Source: Actinomycetota bacterium (GTDB taxonomy: Bacteria; Actinomycetota; Acidimicrobiia; Acidimicrobiales; Ilumatobacteraceae). From it: 64,000 nt of DNA. The stretch's first letter is position 1. Every line of letters starts with the position of its first letter. The notes under the pieces were generated by a model. That model saw nothing but the letters and a program-made list of their open reading frames with translations. It had not been told where the DNA came from and did no database searches. The translations under genes were made by a program, and so were the position numbers. Location: assembly GCA_009702045.1 (NCBI GenBank), contig WLIV01000013.1, forward strand, positions 1 through 64,000, given 5' to 3'. This document shows, piece after piece, positions 17,895-26,297 of this stretch.

Positions 17895-18439
17895 GACGCG
17901 ATGAGACCGAGCCGTTCGGCAGCTTCGCGCTCGAGCCGCTGCGACGTGGGTGTGGACACCTGCCGGGCACCGACCAGCGCAGCCTCGTAGGGGATGTCGT
18001 CGCCAAACTCAACCAACCGCCAGCCGGCCTCCTCATGCGAGAGATCGCTGACTTGCCGGCCATTGAGGCCGTCGAGATCGGCAAGCACCTTGTCGATCGT
18101 GGCGAGTTCGTCGACCGTGAACACCGTCAGGTCTGGCTGGCGCAGCGGAACCAGCCGATGCTGTTGGTAACCCAGAAACTCCTCCTCGCAGAGCTCGGCT
18201 TCGCCCTTGCCAATGAGCTCATCGCGAACCGGGCGCAAGCGGCGAGCGGCCGGGCCGTGCACGAGCTTCTGATAGGTGGCCCCTGTGATCGGCCTGCCGG
18301 CGCGCCGGACGTGCGCGAAGTCGGCGAAGAACAGCACCTTGTTCAACTTGGTGGCTCCGCCCGATCGATCGCCCTGAAGGCGGGCGGCCACGTACACGAT
18401 GAGTTCGGTGAACTTGCGTTCGTCGTAGGTTGTCTTCAT
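17891..18439 (-). CDS. Panacea (DUF4065/SocA-like) domain antitoxin
   Basis: This 182-residue protein carries the Panacea/DUF4065 domain: TKLNKVLFFADFAHVRRAGRPITGATYQKLVHGP, then a helical tail ending with the LSHEEAGWRLV segment. Panacea domains are known promiscuous antitoxin modules that neutralise many toxin types. The ATG at 18439 is preceded by CAGGAT at six bases, suggesting a leaderless start. The downstream overlapping gene is the likely cognate toxin. The first residues (MKTTYDERKFTELI) match the family N-terminus. Confidence 0.85.
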   Translation of the reverse strand: MKTTYDERKFTELIVYVAARLQGDRSGGATKLNKVLFFADFAHVRRAGRPITGATYQKLVHGPAARRLRPVRDELIGKGEAELCEEEFLGYQQHRLVPLRQPDLTVFTVDELATIDKVLADLDGLNGRQVSDLSHEEAGWRLVEFGDDIPYEAALVGARQVSTPTSQRLEREAAERLGLIAS

Positions 18440-18584
18440 GGCCCCATCCTGCGTAACGGGTGTGACACCGAACTGTACCTGTGGGCCGCACGCCTGTCGG
18501 CACACCGACCTTCGGCGGCTGACCGTCATCTGCGTGGCCGGTCGAACAAGCAGCCGCCCACACGGTTCGCCATAGGCTCGGAGT

Positions 18585-19298
18585 GTGTTGCACCATCCGG
18601 AGCGTTGCCCGTACCCGGTCCGTACGGCGGTCATGCGCCAGGACTGGCTCGACCTCGCGTACGTGCACTGGCGCTACAACCCTGAGGTTGTCCAAGCGCT
18701 GCTCCCTGCCGGGTTGACCGTCGACACCTTCGACGGCTCGGCCTGGGTGGGGCTGATCCCGTTCTCGATGCGCGACGTCGGCCTACCGCACGGACCGGCC
18801 GTGCCATACCTGGGGGCGTTCGCCGAGGTGAACGTGCGCACCTACGTGCACGCCAACGGCAAGCCCGGCGTGTGGTTCTTCTCGCTCGACGTCGACCGCC
18901 TGATTCCTGCGGTCGTCGCCCGCCTCACCTACCGACTGCCCTACTGCTGGGGGCGCACCTCGCACGAACGCAGCGGCGACACGCTCACGACGCTGGTGCG
19001 CCGACGCTGGCCCACCAGGGTTGCCGACTCGCGGCTCGTCATCGAGATCGGTGCCCCGGTGGTGGCCGACGAACTCGACCTGTTCCTCTGCGCCCGCTGG
19101 GGGCTGTACTCGCGAGCCGGGCGAGGTGTGCGCTACGCGCCAGTGGAACACGAGCCGTGGCCCCTGCGCGCGGCCACGCTGCAACATGTCGACGAATCGC
19201 TGCTGCAAGCGGCCGGCCTCCCGGCGCCTACGGGCACACCCCACGTGCGCGCCTCCGACGGTGTGTCGGTGCGCATCGGTCTGCCACACCGCGCCTGA
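18585..19298 (+). CDS. DUF2071 (YqjF-like) family protein
   Basis: This 237-residue protein of the DUF2071 family has an N-terminal MRQDWLDLAYVHWRYNPEVVQALLPAGL block, then PFSMRDVG, FAEVNVRTYV, and GVWFFSLDVDRLIPAVVARLTYRLPYCWG. The function of the family is unknown. TAGGCT precedes the GTG at 18585 by exactly six bases, which I take as a leaderless start; an internal ATG is 16 codons later. It diverges from the Panacea operon. Confidence 0.8.
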   Translation: MLHHPERCPYPVRTAVMRQDWLDLAYVHWRYNPEVVQALLPAGLTVDTFDGSAWVGLIPFSMRDVGLPHGPAVPYLGAFAEVNVRTYVHANGKPGVWFFSLDVDRLIPAVVARLTYRLPYCWGRTSHERSGDTLTTLVRRRWPTRVADSRLVIEIGAPVVADELDLFLCARWGLYSRAGRGVRYAPVEHEPWPLRAATLQHVDESLLQAAGLPAPTGTPHVRASDGVSVRIGLPHRA

Positions 19299-19333
19299 CA
19301 ATCAGCGGCGCGGTGGCGCAGGCGGTGCGGGTC

Positions 19334-19996
19334 TCATTTCGTGGTGGTGGTGACGTGGGGGCCGAACAGCAGCAAACACACTGCGTCGGCGTGGGCCTGG
19401 ATGACGGCGTCGTCCGTGGGGTCGAGCGAGGTGAGGCGACGGCACTCGGGGCCGTGCACGAACATCGTCGGGCCGGCGCCGGTGATGATGTAGTAGAGGT
19501 GTTCCACCGGGATGTCGGGCACCGCGCCGGCCTTCACCAACGTGCCCATGATCTGCGCCGTGCGCTCGTAGACCGGGCGTACGTGGCGGTCGACCAGGTA
19601 GTCCATGCGCGGGCCGTCGGCCTTGGACTCCTGGGTGATCATCCGGTGCAGTTGCGGGCGGCGGGCGGAGAAGCAGATGAACTCGCGGATCACGGCCTTC
19701 GCTCCGGCGACGTCGCCATCGGCGACCACTTCGGCGGTCCGCACGTCGAGCGCCTGGGTCATCTCCGCGAACAGTTGGTCGACCGCGGCGCGCCACAGGT
19801 CGTCCTTCGAGCGAAAGTGGTAGTTGAGCAGCGGCTGCGCCACACCGGCCCGCGCCGCTAGCTCGCGGGTGGACGCACCCTCGAACGAGCGCTCGGAGAA
19901 CAGGTCGATCGCCGCGGCGACGATCCGCTCGCGGGTGGGATCGGACGACGTCCGGTGCACCCGCTCGCGTCCGTGGCGGGCCGTCTGCTGGATCAC
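19334..19996 (-). CDS. TetR-family regulator of the aromatic cluster
   Basis: This 220-residue regulator has a clear N-terminal TetR helix-turn-helix (RERIVAAAIDLFSERSFEGASTRELAARAGVAQPLLNYHF). The C-terminal ligand domain is less conserved. I chose the GTG at 19996. The gene diverges from the FAH, dioxygenase and hydroxylase genes across a gap holding the palindrome ATCAATTGAT, so it probably represses both itself and the cluster until a pathway intermediate binds. Confidence 0.88.
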   Translation of the reverse strand: MIQQTARHGRERVHRTSSDPTRERIVAAAIDLFSERSFEGASTRELAARAGVAQPLLNYHFRSKDDLWRAAVDQLFAEMTQALDVRTAEVVADGDVAGAKAVIREFICFSARRPQLHRMITQESKADGPRMDYLVDRHVRPVYERTAQIMGTLVKAGAVPDIPVEHLYYIITGAGPTMFVHGPECRRLTSLDPTDDAVIQAHADAVCLLLFGPHVTTTTK

Positions 19997-20021
19997 CCTG
20001 CCATTGAAGCACGAAGACTGG

Positions 20022-20055
20022 ACAAGAGTCTGATCAATTGATAAAACAATCTTGT
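20022..20055. promoter_or_regulatory. Probable TetR operator
   Basis: A perfect ten-base palindrome ATCAATTGAT (20033-20042) sits inside a wider inverted repeat ACAAGA (20022-20027) and TCTTGT (20050-20055). It lies between the divergent TetR and FAH genes, in a strikingly AT-rich patch for this genome. Confidence 0.6.
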
Positions 20056-20105
20056 TGCGGCGCACTGGGCGCCCATGGGGGTGTCTGAGATGAGGGGTGT
20101 CTGAC

Positions 20106-20933
20106 ATGAAGTTCGCCAACCACGGAGGCCGCGCCGCGATCGTGCTCGCCGACCAAATCGCCGATGTGTACACCGTCTCCGACGGGCGCTTTGGGCCCGA
20201 CCCGATGGCGGTCCTTGCCGACTGGCCGGCGTTCGTCGAGTTCGCCGCCGGTGTCACCACCGGCACCGCTCCACTCGTGGAGCGCGAGCTGCGCAACCCT
20301 GTCCCGATGCCCGCCCAGGTGTTCGCCATCGGTCTGAACTACCGGTCTCATGCCGAGGAGTCGGGCATGAAACTGCCGTCCGTACCGGCGACGTTCACCA
20401 AGTTCCCGACGTCGCTCGCCGGCCCGTTCGACGACGTGGAGATCGTCGGCACGACCGTCGACTGGGAAGTGGAGTTGGTGGTGGTGATCGGCACCCGCGC
20501 CGACCGCGTGTCCGTCGACGACGCGTGGGCGCATGTCGCCGGGTTGGCCGTCGGGCAGGACATCTCCGACCGCACGCTGCAGGTGGCCGCCGGCGCCCAG
20601 TTCTCGCTCGGCAAGTCGCGCCGCGGCTACGGGCCGATCGGCCCCTGGCTGGTCACCCCCGACGAACTGCCCAACCCCGACGACCTCGCGCTCGGGTGCT
20701 CGGTGTCGGGCGAGAGCATGCAGGACTCGCGCACGTCCGACCTGATCTTCAACGTGTCGCAGTTGATTGCCGAGCTGTCGGCGGTGCTGCCCATGCTGCC
20801 CGGCGACGTGATCTTCACCGGCACGCCATCGGGGGTCGGCGGCGCCCGCAAGCCGCAGCGCTTCCTGCGCTCCGGCGATGTCATCGAGTCGTCGATCGAG
20901 GGCATCGGCACCATCCGCAACCACTGTCGCTGA
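20106..20933 (+). CDS. Fumarylacetoacetate hydrolase-family protein
   Basis: This 275-residue FAH-superfamily enzyme has the metal-site segments VFAIGLNYRSHAEE, WEVELVVVIG, and GDVIFTGTPSGVG near the C-terminus. Members hydrolyse or decarboxylate ring-cleavage products in meta-cleavage pathways. I chose the ATG at 20106 because GAGGGG lies eight bases before it; the GTG at 20097 would overlap that site. It is first in an operon with an extradiol dioxygenase and a flavin hydroxylase, so it probably handles the downstream cleavage product. Confidence 0.85.
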   Translation: MKFANHGGRAAIVLADQIADVYTVSDGRFGPDPMAVLADWPAFVEFAAGVTTGTAPLVERELRNPVPMPAQVFAIGLNYRSHAEESGMKLPSVPATFTKFPTSLAGPFDDVEIVGTTVDWEVELVVVIGTRADRVSVDDAWAHVAGLAVGQDISDRTLQVAAGAQFSLGKSRRGYGPIGPWLVTPDELPNPDDLALGCSVSGESMQDSRTSDLIFNVSQLIAELSAVLPMLPGDVIFTGTPSGVGGARKPQRFLRSGDVIESSIEGIGTIRNHCR

Positions 20934-20986
20934 CCCAGCACCGCACACCGCACCACATCACTCACCCAACACCCGCGAGGTACTCC

Positions 20987-21877
20987 ATGTTCGACCAACT
21001 CGAGATCGCCTATCTCGGCGTCGAAGTCCCCGACCCGTCGTCGCTCGACTCGTTCTTCACTGACATCGTCGGGCTCGTGCCCGGCGCACCCGGTGCCGAC
21101 GGCACGCGCACCTGGCGCAACGACGACAAGGCGCAGCGGCTGATCGTCAGCGCCGGCCCGGCCAACGACGCCGTGCTGGTGGGCGTGGAAGCCGTCGACG
21201 AGGCTGCGTTCGAGCAGGCCGTCGCTGGTCTCGCCGCGACCGGGTTCGCCACCACCGAAGGCACCGCCGCCGACCTCGCCGCCCGCCACGTGCAACGGCT
21301 GGCACGCGTCGATGCGCCGTGGGGTATGACGCTGGAAGTGGTGCTCGGGCTGCAGCGGGCGGAGCAACCGTTCGCCTCGCCGCTGGTGCCGGGCGGGTTC
21401 TACACGCACGGAGTCGGGTTCGGTCACATCGCGCTCGCCACCAACGCGTTCGACGAGGCCGTTCACCTCCTTGTCGACGGGCTCGGCTTTCGCCAGTCGG
21501 ACTGGATTGAGCTGCCGATGGGGCCCGACCTCACCATCAAGGTCGCGTTCTTGCATGCCAACGGGCGGCACCACACCTTCGCCTTTGTGCGCGCGCCGTT
21601 CGAGATGCCCCAGCGACTGCACCACGTGATGCTGGAGGTGAACCAGCGCGACGACGTCGGCATGGCCTTCGACCGCGCCTGGGCCAGCTCGCTACCAATC
21701 CCCAACGGCCTCGGGGTGCACGACAACGACCGCATGTTCAGCTTCTACGTCGCCAGCCCCGCCGGCTTCGCCGTCGAGATCGGGCACGGGGCGCGCACCG
21801 TCACCGAGGACTGGGACGACAACCGCCCGTACGACCGAGCCTCGGTGTGGGGCCACCAACCTCTCCGCATGGGCTGA
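20987..21877 (+). CDS. Extradiol ring-cleavage dioxygenase (VOC type)
   Basis: This 296-residue, two-domain type I extradiol dioxygenase is similar in length to BphC (2,3-dihydroxybiphenyl dioxygenase). The Fe(II) facial triad is visible as H147 (GFGHIAL), H213 (LHHVMLEV) and E264 (FAVEIG). The N-terminal domain lacks metal ligands, as usual. It should open a catechol-like ring next to the hydroxyls. The downstream gene, a hydroxylase, starts four bases after its stop, so the pathway order is hydroxylation, cleavage, hydrolysis. Confidence 0.88.
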   Translation: MFDQLEIAYLGVEVPDPSSLDSFFTDIVGLVPGAPGADGTRTWRNDDKAQRLIVSAGPANDAVLVGVEAVDEAAFEQAVAGLAATGFATTEGTAADLAARHVQRLARVDAPWGMTLEVVLGLQRAEQPFASPLVPGGFYTHGVGFGHIALATNAFDEAVHLLVDGLGFRQSDWIELPMGPDLTIKVAFLHANGRHHTFAFVRAPFEMPQRLHHVMLEVNQRDDVGMAFDRAWASSLPIPNGLGVHDNDRMFSFYVASPAGFAVEIGHGARTVTEDWDDNRPYDRASVWGHQPLRMG

Positions 21878-21880
21878 ACG

Positions 21881-23359
21881 ATGAGCGCTACCGATGTCAT
21901 CGTCGTGGGCGCCGGCCCGACCGGTTTGATCACCGCGATCCAGCTCGCGCAGCGCGGGCACAGCGTGCGGGTGCTGGAGAAGTGGTCCGCCCCGTACCCG
22001 TTGCCGCGGGCCGTCCACTTCGACGCGGAGATCGGCCGAGTCCTGCAGTCGTGCGGCATCGGCGACGAACTACGCACGATGATCGAACCCGCCGACGTGT
22101 ACGAGTGGCGCAACGCCAACGGCACCACCCTGCTGCGCTTCGGATTGGTCGGCGACGCGCCATCCGGCTGGCCGGTGTCGTCGATGTTCTGCCAGCCCGA
22201 GTTGGAGGCGCTGCTCGAGCGCCGCGCCCGTTCGCTGCCCGGGTTGGAGTTGGTGCGCGGTGTGGAGGCGAGCAGCATCGAGCAGCACACAGACCATGTC
22301 GTGGTGGCAACGACGGACGGTGCCGAGCACTCGGCTCGCTACGTCGTCGGTGCCGACGGGGCGCGCAGCACGGTGCGCGGCCTGCTGGGCATCGAGCTGA
22401 TCGACCTCGGCTACTTCTACGACTGGTTCGTCGTCGACCTGATCCCCAACGAGCCGCGGGTCTACGACCCGGTGAACCTGCAGGTGTGCGACCCCGCTCG
22501 CCCGACAACAGCGGTGTCCGGTGGACCCGGGCGGCGCCGCTGGGAGTTCATGCTCCTGCCCGGCGAAGACCCGGCGACGTTCTGTACCGAGGAGCGGGCA
22601 TGGGCGCTGCTCGCGCCCTGGGACATCGCTCCGGACAACTCGCGTCTGGAGCGTTTCGCCAACTATCGCTTCCACGCGCGGTACGCGCCGACGTGGCACG
22701 AGGGTCGCGTGTTTCTCGCCGGCGACGCGGCACACCAGACGCCACCGTTCGCCGGCCAAGGCCTGTGCGCCGGAGCACGCGACGCCGTCAACCTGGCATG
22801 GAAGCTCGACCTCGTGCTCGCCGGCGCGGCGAGCGAGTCGTTACTGGAGGCCTACGACGCCGAGCGCATCGCGCCAGCGCGCCAGGTGCTCGAGTTCGCG
22901 ATGGACCTTGGCAAGGTGATCTGTGTGCCCGACCCGCAGGAGGCCGCTGCCCGCGACGCCGCGATGGCGGCCGTGGTCACCGACGAACTGTCTCCGGTGC
23001 CGCCGTTCCCGGCCGCGACCGAAGGCATCTTCGCGACCGATACTCCGCACGCCGGTCGATTGTCGGTGCAGGGCATCGTCGACGGCCGCCCGTTCGACGA
23101 CGTACACGGCGCCGGTTTCCGGCTGGTCACCGTCGGCACCGACGCGGTCGCGCCCGAGGCCGCCGAGTGGTTCGAGTCGATCGGCGGACGGATCGTCGCC
23201 CTCCCCGACCCCAACCCCCGCCACGCGGCCTGGTTCGCCGATGCCAGCGTCACCTGGGCGCTGCACCGCCCCGACTTCCTCGTCTACGGCACCGCCGCCG
23301 ACGCGCCCGGAGCGACCGCACTGGTGACACGCCTACGCGAGGACTTGGGAGCATCTTGA
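21881..23359 (+). CDS. FAD-dependent aromatic hydroxylase (MhpA/PheA-like)
   Basis: This 492-residue class A flavin monooxygenase shows the GxGxxG FAD motif at the N-terminus (VIVVGAGPTGLITAI), the DG segment VVGADGARSTVR, and the second FAD motif VFLAGDAAHQTPPFAGQGLCAG. The C-terminal thioredoxin-like domain is also present. It resembles 3-(3-hydroxyphenyl)propionate and phenol 2-monooxygenases, making a catechol-type substrate for the extradiol enzyme upstream. The start is an ATG four bases after the dioxygenase stop. The exact aromatic substrate is not readable. Confidence 0.88.
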   Translation: MSATDVIVVGAGPTGLITAIQLAQRGHSVRVLEKWSAPYPLPRAVHFDAEIGRVLQSCGIGDELRTMIEPADVYEWRNANGTTLLRFGLVGDAPSGWPVSSMFCQPELEALLERRARSLPGLELVRGVEASSIEQHTDHVVVATTDGAEHSARYVVGADGARSTVRGLLGIELIDLGYFYDWFVVDLIPNEPRVYDPVNLQVCDPARPTTAVSGGPGRRRWEFMLLPGEDPATFCTEERAWALLAPWDIAPDNSRLERFANYRFHARYAPTWHEGRVFLAGDAAHQTPPFAGQGLCAGARDAVNLAWKLDLVLAGAASESLLEAYDAERIAPARQVLEFAMDLGKVICVPDPQEAAARDAAMAAVVTDELSPVPPFPAATEGIFATDTPHAGRLSVQGIVDGRPFDDVHGAGFRLVTVGTDAVAPEAAEWFESIGGRIVALPDPNPRHAAWFADASVTWALHRPDFLVYGTAADAPGATALVTRLREDLGAS

Positions 23360-23472
23360 CACGCGGCGGGTTGTGTCGATGCACAGACAACCACCGATTG
23401 GGTGTGACTAGGGTGCCGTCGCTGAGCCGTTGAACCGCATGGCTCGGATCTGTGTTCTGGGAGGACTACGAA

Positions 23473-23817
23473 ATGGGCATCAGCGCACCTCGAGCGTTTG
23501 CAGATCGATACGTCGAGATCATCAACAAGGGCGAGTACTCCAAGCTGCGCGATCTGTTCGCAGCGGATGCACTGTTCCTCGCACCACACGGACAGGAGTT
23601 CCGCGGTCGTGACGAGATCGGCGCCTTCTACGAGAAGTTCCTCGGCGACATCACACCGACGATCCGGATTGCCAGTTACGTGGAGCAGGGGAACGATTGC
23701 GTCTACGAGTTGGAGGCGATCGCCAAAGACGTGCCGACCTACATCCTCGGGGCGATCGATCACGCAACGCTGGACGCTGACGGCAAGGTCGTGCGGTTCA
23801 CCGTCTTCACGAAGTAG
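23473..23817 (+). CDS. SnoaL/NTF2-like protein
   Basis: This 114-residue alpha+beta barrel protein is of the SnoaL-like superfamily: FADRYVEIINKGEYSKLRDLFAADALFLAPHGQEFRG then an EIGAFYEKFLGD helix. Such folds act as small hydrolases, isomerases or binding proteins. I chose the ATG at 23473, preceded by GGGAGG at nine bases; the GTG at 23452 is also in frame. It follows the aromatic cluster after a 110-base gap with a short inverted repeat, so it may be separately transcribed. Confidence 0.75.
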   Translation: MGISAPRAFADRYVEIINKGEYSKLRDLFAADALFLAPHGQEFRGRDEIGAFYEKFLGDITPTIRIASYVEQGNDCVYELEAIAKDVPTYILGAIDHATLDADGKVVRFTVFTK

Positions 23818-23933
23818 CGCATGCCGCGGAGCGACGGCTCGAGCGCCATTGACGCCTCGCTGGATGAGGCCATGGTCCCGAAACCGTGTTCCCAGGGCCA
23901 TTTGCTGGTCGCAGGAAGCGTTGCGGTTCGGAG

Positions 23934-24125
23934 GTGGTCAAGGAACTGCCGTCAGCACGAGCGCAAGTCCCGTCGTGGACGTTCCTGACGAACCACGCCC
24001 ACGTCCTGGTCTGCATTGCCCAGAACACCGAGGTACGCCTCGCCGAGATCGCCCGCCTCGTCGGCATCGGCGAACGAGCTGTGCACAGCATCGTCCAAGA
24101 CCTCGCCGACCTGTTCGACTTCTGA
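23934..24125 (+). pseudogene. Truncated winged-helix regulator
   Basis: About 63 residues carry a MarR/GntR-like helix-turn-helix of a kind common in actinobacteria (WTFLTNHAHVLVCIAQ then VRLAEIARLVGIGERAVHSIVQDL). Full-length relatives continue after this with a beta wing and C-terminal tail; here the frame ends in DLADLFDF. It is therefore a truncated copy, probably non-functional, lying between the SnoaL-like gene and the MNT/HEPN operon. Confidence 0.5.
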
Positions 24126-24207
24126 TAACCCGCCGAGCCGCGACGCTTAGCAGCTCATGGACAGGACAGTTGTTCCATTTATGCGCTCTATCTGCTACCC
24201 TGACCCC

Positions 24208-24831
24208 GTGGACTTCGTGCATCCCGTCGAGGCAGTGATCCCTGGAGTGCAGGGTCGCGTCCTGGCGGTGCTGGTGAAAACGACCGCCGAGCTCAACCTG
24301 CGCACGTTGGCCCGCCTCGCCGGCGTGAGCGTCGCTCAGGCGTCGCGGGTGATGCCTCACCTCGTGGAGTTGGGTGTCGTCGAGCGTCATGAGGTACCTC
24401 CCTCGTCGCTCTTCCGTCTGAATCGAGCTCACGTGGCCGCTCAGCCGATCATGGCGCTCGCCCGTTCGCGCGACGATGTACTGCGCCAGCTCGGTGTTAC
24501 CGCGGCGCAGATGCGGGTGCAGCCCGAGAGCGTCATCGTCTTCGGATCGTTCGCAAGAGGCGAGGCCGACGCGCAGAGCGACATCGACGCAGTGGTGGTT
24601 CGCCGCGACGACGTTGCTGAAGATGACGATGAATGGACGCGCGCCGTGGAGTCCTGGCGGCAGGGGGCTCGCGCCATCAGCGGCAACCGCACAGAGGTGA
24701 TCGAGGTATCCAGTTCCGAGATCGCCCGCAAGCTCACCAGCGACGCGCCACTTTGGCGCAACGTTGCACAACAAGGGGTCGTCGTGCACGGTTGGTCGCT
24801 CCACCAACTCGGCGAGGTGCTGCATGCCTAA
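24208..24831 (+). CDS. MNT-type nucleotidyltransferase antitoxin with N-terminal HTH
   Basis: This 207-residue protein has a winged-helix domain (LRTLARLAGVSVAQASRVMPHLVELGVVERH) followed by a minimal nucleotidyltransferase domain with the motif GSFARGEADAQSDID (about 113-127). In MNT/HEPN systems the nucleotidyltransferase silences the HEPN toxin by adding nucleotides. TACCCT lies six bases before the GTG at 24208, so I choose this leaderless start over the ATG at 24157. It overlaps the HEPN gene by eight bases. The HTH suggests it also autoregulates the operon. Confidence 0.85.
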   Translation: MDFVHPVEAVIPGVQGRVLAVLVKTTAELNLRTLARLAGVSVAQASRVMPHLVELGVVERHEVPPSSLFRLNRAHVAAQPIMALARSRDDVLRQLGVTAAQMRVQPESVIVFGSFARGEADAQSDIDAVVVRRDDVAEDDDEWTRAVESWRQGARAISGNRTEVIEVSSSEIARKLTSDAPLWRNVAQQGVVVHGWSLHQLGEVLHA

Positions 24832-25231
24832 GCCGACGCGCACCCGACCCGTGACAGGTGCTCAGGTACGCGCGTATGCGGGCAAGGCCCAGGAGTACGC
24901 CGAGGCTGCACGGAGCGAACTCGGTGCGCATCGCTACATCGCTGCCACCAGCCTCGCGATCCACGCGGCAATCAACGCCGCTGATGCTGTCTGCGGTGCG
25001 CGACTCGGGCGTCGGGCCGCCGGCGAAGACCACGACCAAGTTCTGACCTTCTTGCGCCAAGCCGGTGCTGACGGCGCCAAGGTCGAAAAGGAACTCAACC
25101 GTCTGCTGCCCTTGAAGACCAAGGCCCAGTACGAACCCGACGACATCGCGGCGAGCGTCGCCGAGAAGTCCGTCGAACGTGCGGAACGCTGCGTCGAGAT
25201 AGCACGGTCGGTAGCGGGGTCGGTGAAGTGA
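24824..25231 (+). CDS. HEPN-domain toxin of the MNT/HEPN pair
   Basis: This 135-residue all-helical HEPN protein (AQEYAEAARSELGAHRYIAATSLAIHAAINAADAVC, then a GEDHDQVLTFL segment) sits as the partner of an MNT nucleotidyltransferase. HEPN toxins are ribonucleases. The usual RxxxxH motif is not obvious here, so catalysis is uncertain; the position and fold make the pairing clear. It is overlapped by the upstream antitoxin gene and overlaps the next gene by four bases (GTGA). Confidence 0.8.
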   Translation: MPKPTRTRPVTGAQVRAYAGKAQEYAEAARSELGAHRYIAATSLAIHAAINAADAVCGARLGRRAAGEDHDQVLTFLRQAGADGAKVEKELNRLLPLKTKAQYEPDDIAASVAEKSVERAERCVEIARSVAGSVK

Positions 25232-25779
25232 TTCCGTTCGGCCCCACCGTCCTTGTACTGCGCGTGTCGCTTCGCGACGTCGAACCGGAGGTGTGGCGTC
25301 GGGTGGTGGTCCGCTCCGACACTGCCCTGCCCAAGCTCGCCCGAATTCTCGAGCAGACGATGGGTTGGGAGGGCCACCACCTCCACTTGTTCGACGTTGC
25401 CGGCGTCCTGTTCGGCAACCCTGACGAGGATGCCGACTACCTCATCAACGAGAAGGCTGCCAAGGTTCGCCACGTGCTGCCACAGATCGGCTCGTCCTTG
25501 CGTTGGGACTACGACTTCGGCGACGGATGGGAACACGACGTGGTGACCGAGACGATCGAGTCACCCGTGGACGGCCAGCGCTACCCGATTTGCCTCGACG
25601 GCGCGATGGCCTGCCCGCCCGAGGACTGCGGCGGAGTGCCCGGCTACGACCACCTACGGGCAGTACTGGCCGACCAGACCCATCGCGATCACCGTCGCCT
25701 CACCGAGTGGGCACCCACCGGCTTCGACGCGACGGCCTTCGACACCACCGACGTGAACCGCCGCCTGCGCGGCCGCTGA
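25228..25779 (+). CDS. Plasmid pRiA4b ORF-3 family protein
   Basis: This 183-residue protein belongs to the pRiA4b ORF-3 (IS1096 TnpR-like passenger) family: RVSLRDVEPEVWRRVVV, LARILEQTMGWEGHHLHLF, WDYDFGDGWEHDV and CPPEDCGGVPGYDH. Its function is unknown and it is often carried on mobile DNA. The GTG start overlaps the HEPN stop, making a three-gene operon with the MNT/HEPN pair. That coupling is unusual and may mean a third component of the system. A strong hairpin terminator follows at 25807. Confidence 0.88.
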   Translation: MIPFGPTVLVLRVSLRDVEPEVWRRVVVRSDTALPKLARILEQTMGWEGHHLHLFDVAGVLFGNPDEDADYLINEKAAKVRHVLPQIGSSLRWDYDFGDGWEHDVVTETIESPVDGQRYPICLDGAMACPPEDCGGVPGYDHLRAVLADQTHRDHRRLTEWAPTGFDATAFDTTDVNRRLRGR

Positions 25780-25806
25780 CCGTCCACCGGCCTTCACCAA
25801 CGAACA

Positions 25807-25840
25807 AAGCCCTGGTAGATCTTGCGATCTACCAGGGCTT
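25807..25840. terminator. Hairpin terminator after pRiA4b gene
   Basis: A perfect 15-base stem, AAGCCCTGGTAGATC with its inverted copy, closes on a TTGC loop. The T-tract is weak, but the position 27 bases after a stop codon fits transcription termination. Confidence 0.75.
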
Positions 25841-25846
25841 CTTAGT

Positions 25847-25861
25847 GGCGGGGGCAGGAAC
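25847..25861 (-). repeat. Partial copy of the tRNA-fMet 3' end
   Basis: GTGGCGGGGGCAGGA is identical to the 3' end of the tRNA-fMet gene 100 bases away. The match stops before the T-loop. It may be an attachment-site remnant or a leftover of tRNA duplication. Confidence 0.5.
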
Positions 25862-25904
25862 CGTCGCTTCGCTCCTCCCAAATCCGCGCGCCGCCACCAG
25901 AACG

Positions 25905-25938
25905 ACGAAGGCCCGGACCTTGCGGTCCGGGCCTTCGT
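25905..25938. terminator. Hairpin terminator downstream of tRNA-fMet
   Basis: ACGAAGGCCCGGACC and its perfect inverted copy form a 15-base stem with a TTGC loop. On the minus strand it lies just after the 3' end of the tRNA. Confidence 0.75.
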
Positions 25939-25944
25939 GCCAAA

Positions 25945-26021
<77 letters not shown>

Positions 26022-26090
26022 TCGGTAGGTAAAACCATAGCGGCGCATACCCCCAACGGCAACGCCGGCGCCCCCGCCGTCACCCCGTGT

Positions 26091-26189
26091 GGGCGCGCTT
26101 CGTGCCGGGCCTGCGCAGAAACCGCACCCGTGGGAGCTGGGTCGGTCAGTAGCGGCACGAATCGCGCCCAACCGGCACGAATCGCGCCC
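26091..26189. repeat. Dispersed inverted-repeat element, copy C
   Basis: The left arm is at 26091-26105. The right arm, with one change (GCACGAATCGCGCCC), is present twice, at 26155-26169 and 26175-26189. The spacer carries CCCGTGGGAGCTGGG. Confidence 0.78.
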
Positions 26190-26297
26190 AACCGGGCCCA
26201 ACCGGGCCGGGCCGGGCCGGGTCGGGTTCGGGCGGCTTGCCATTGCCCATCGTGGGTCGCACACTGGAGACGCGAGCATTCGACGGAGGTGGTCGCT

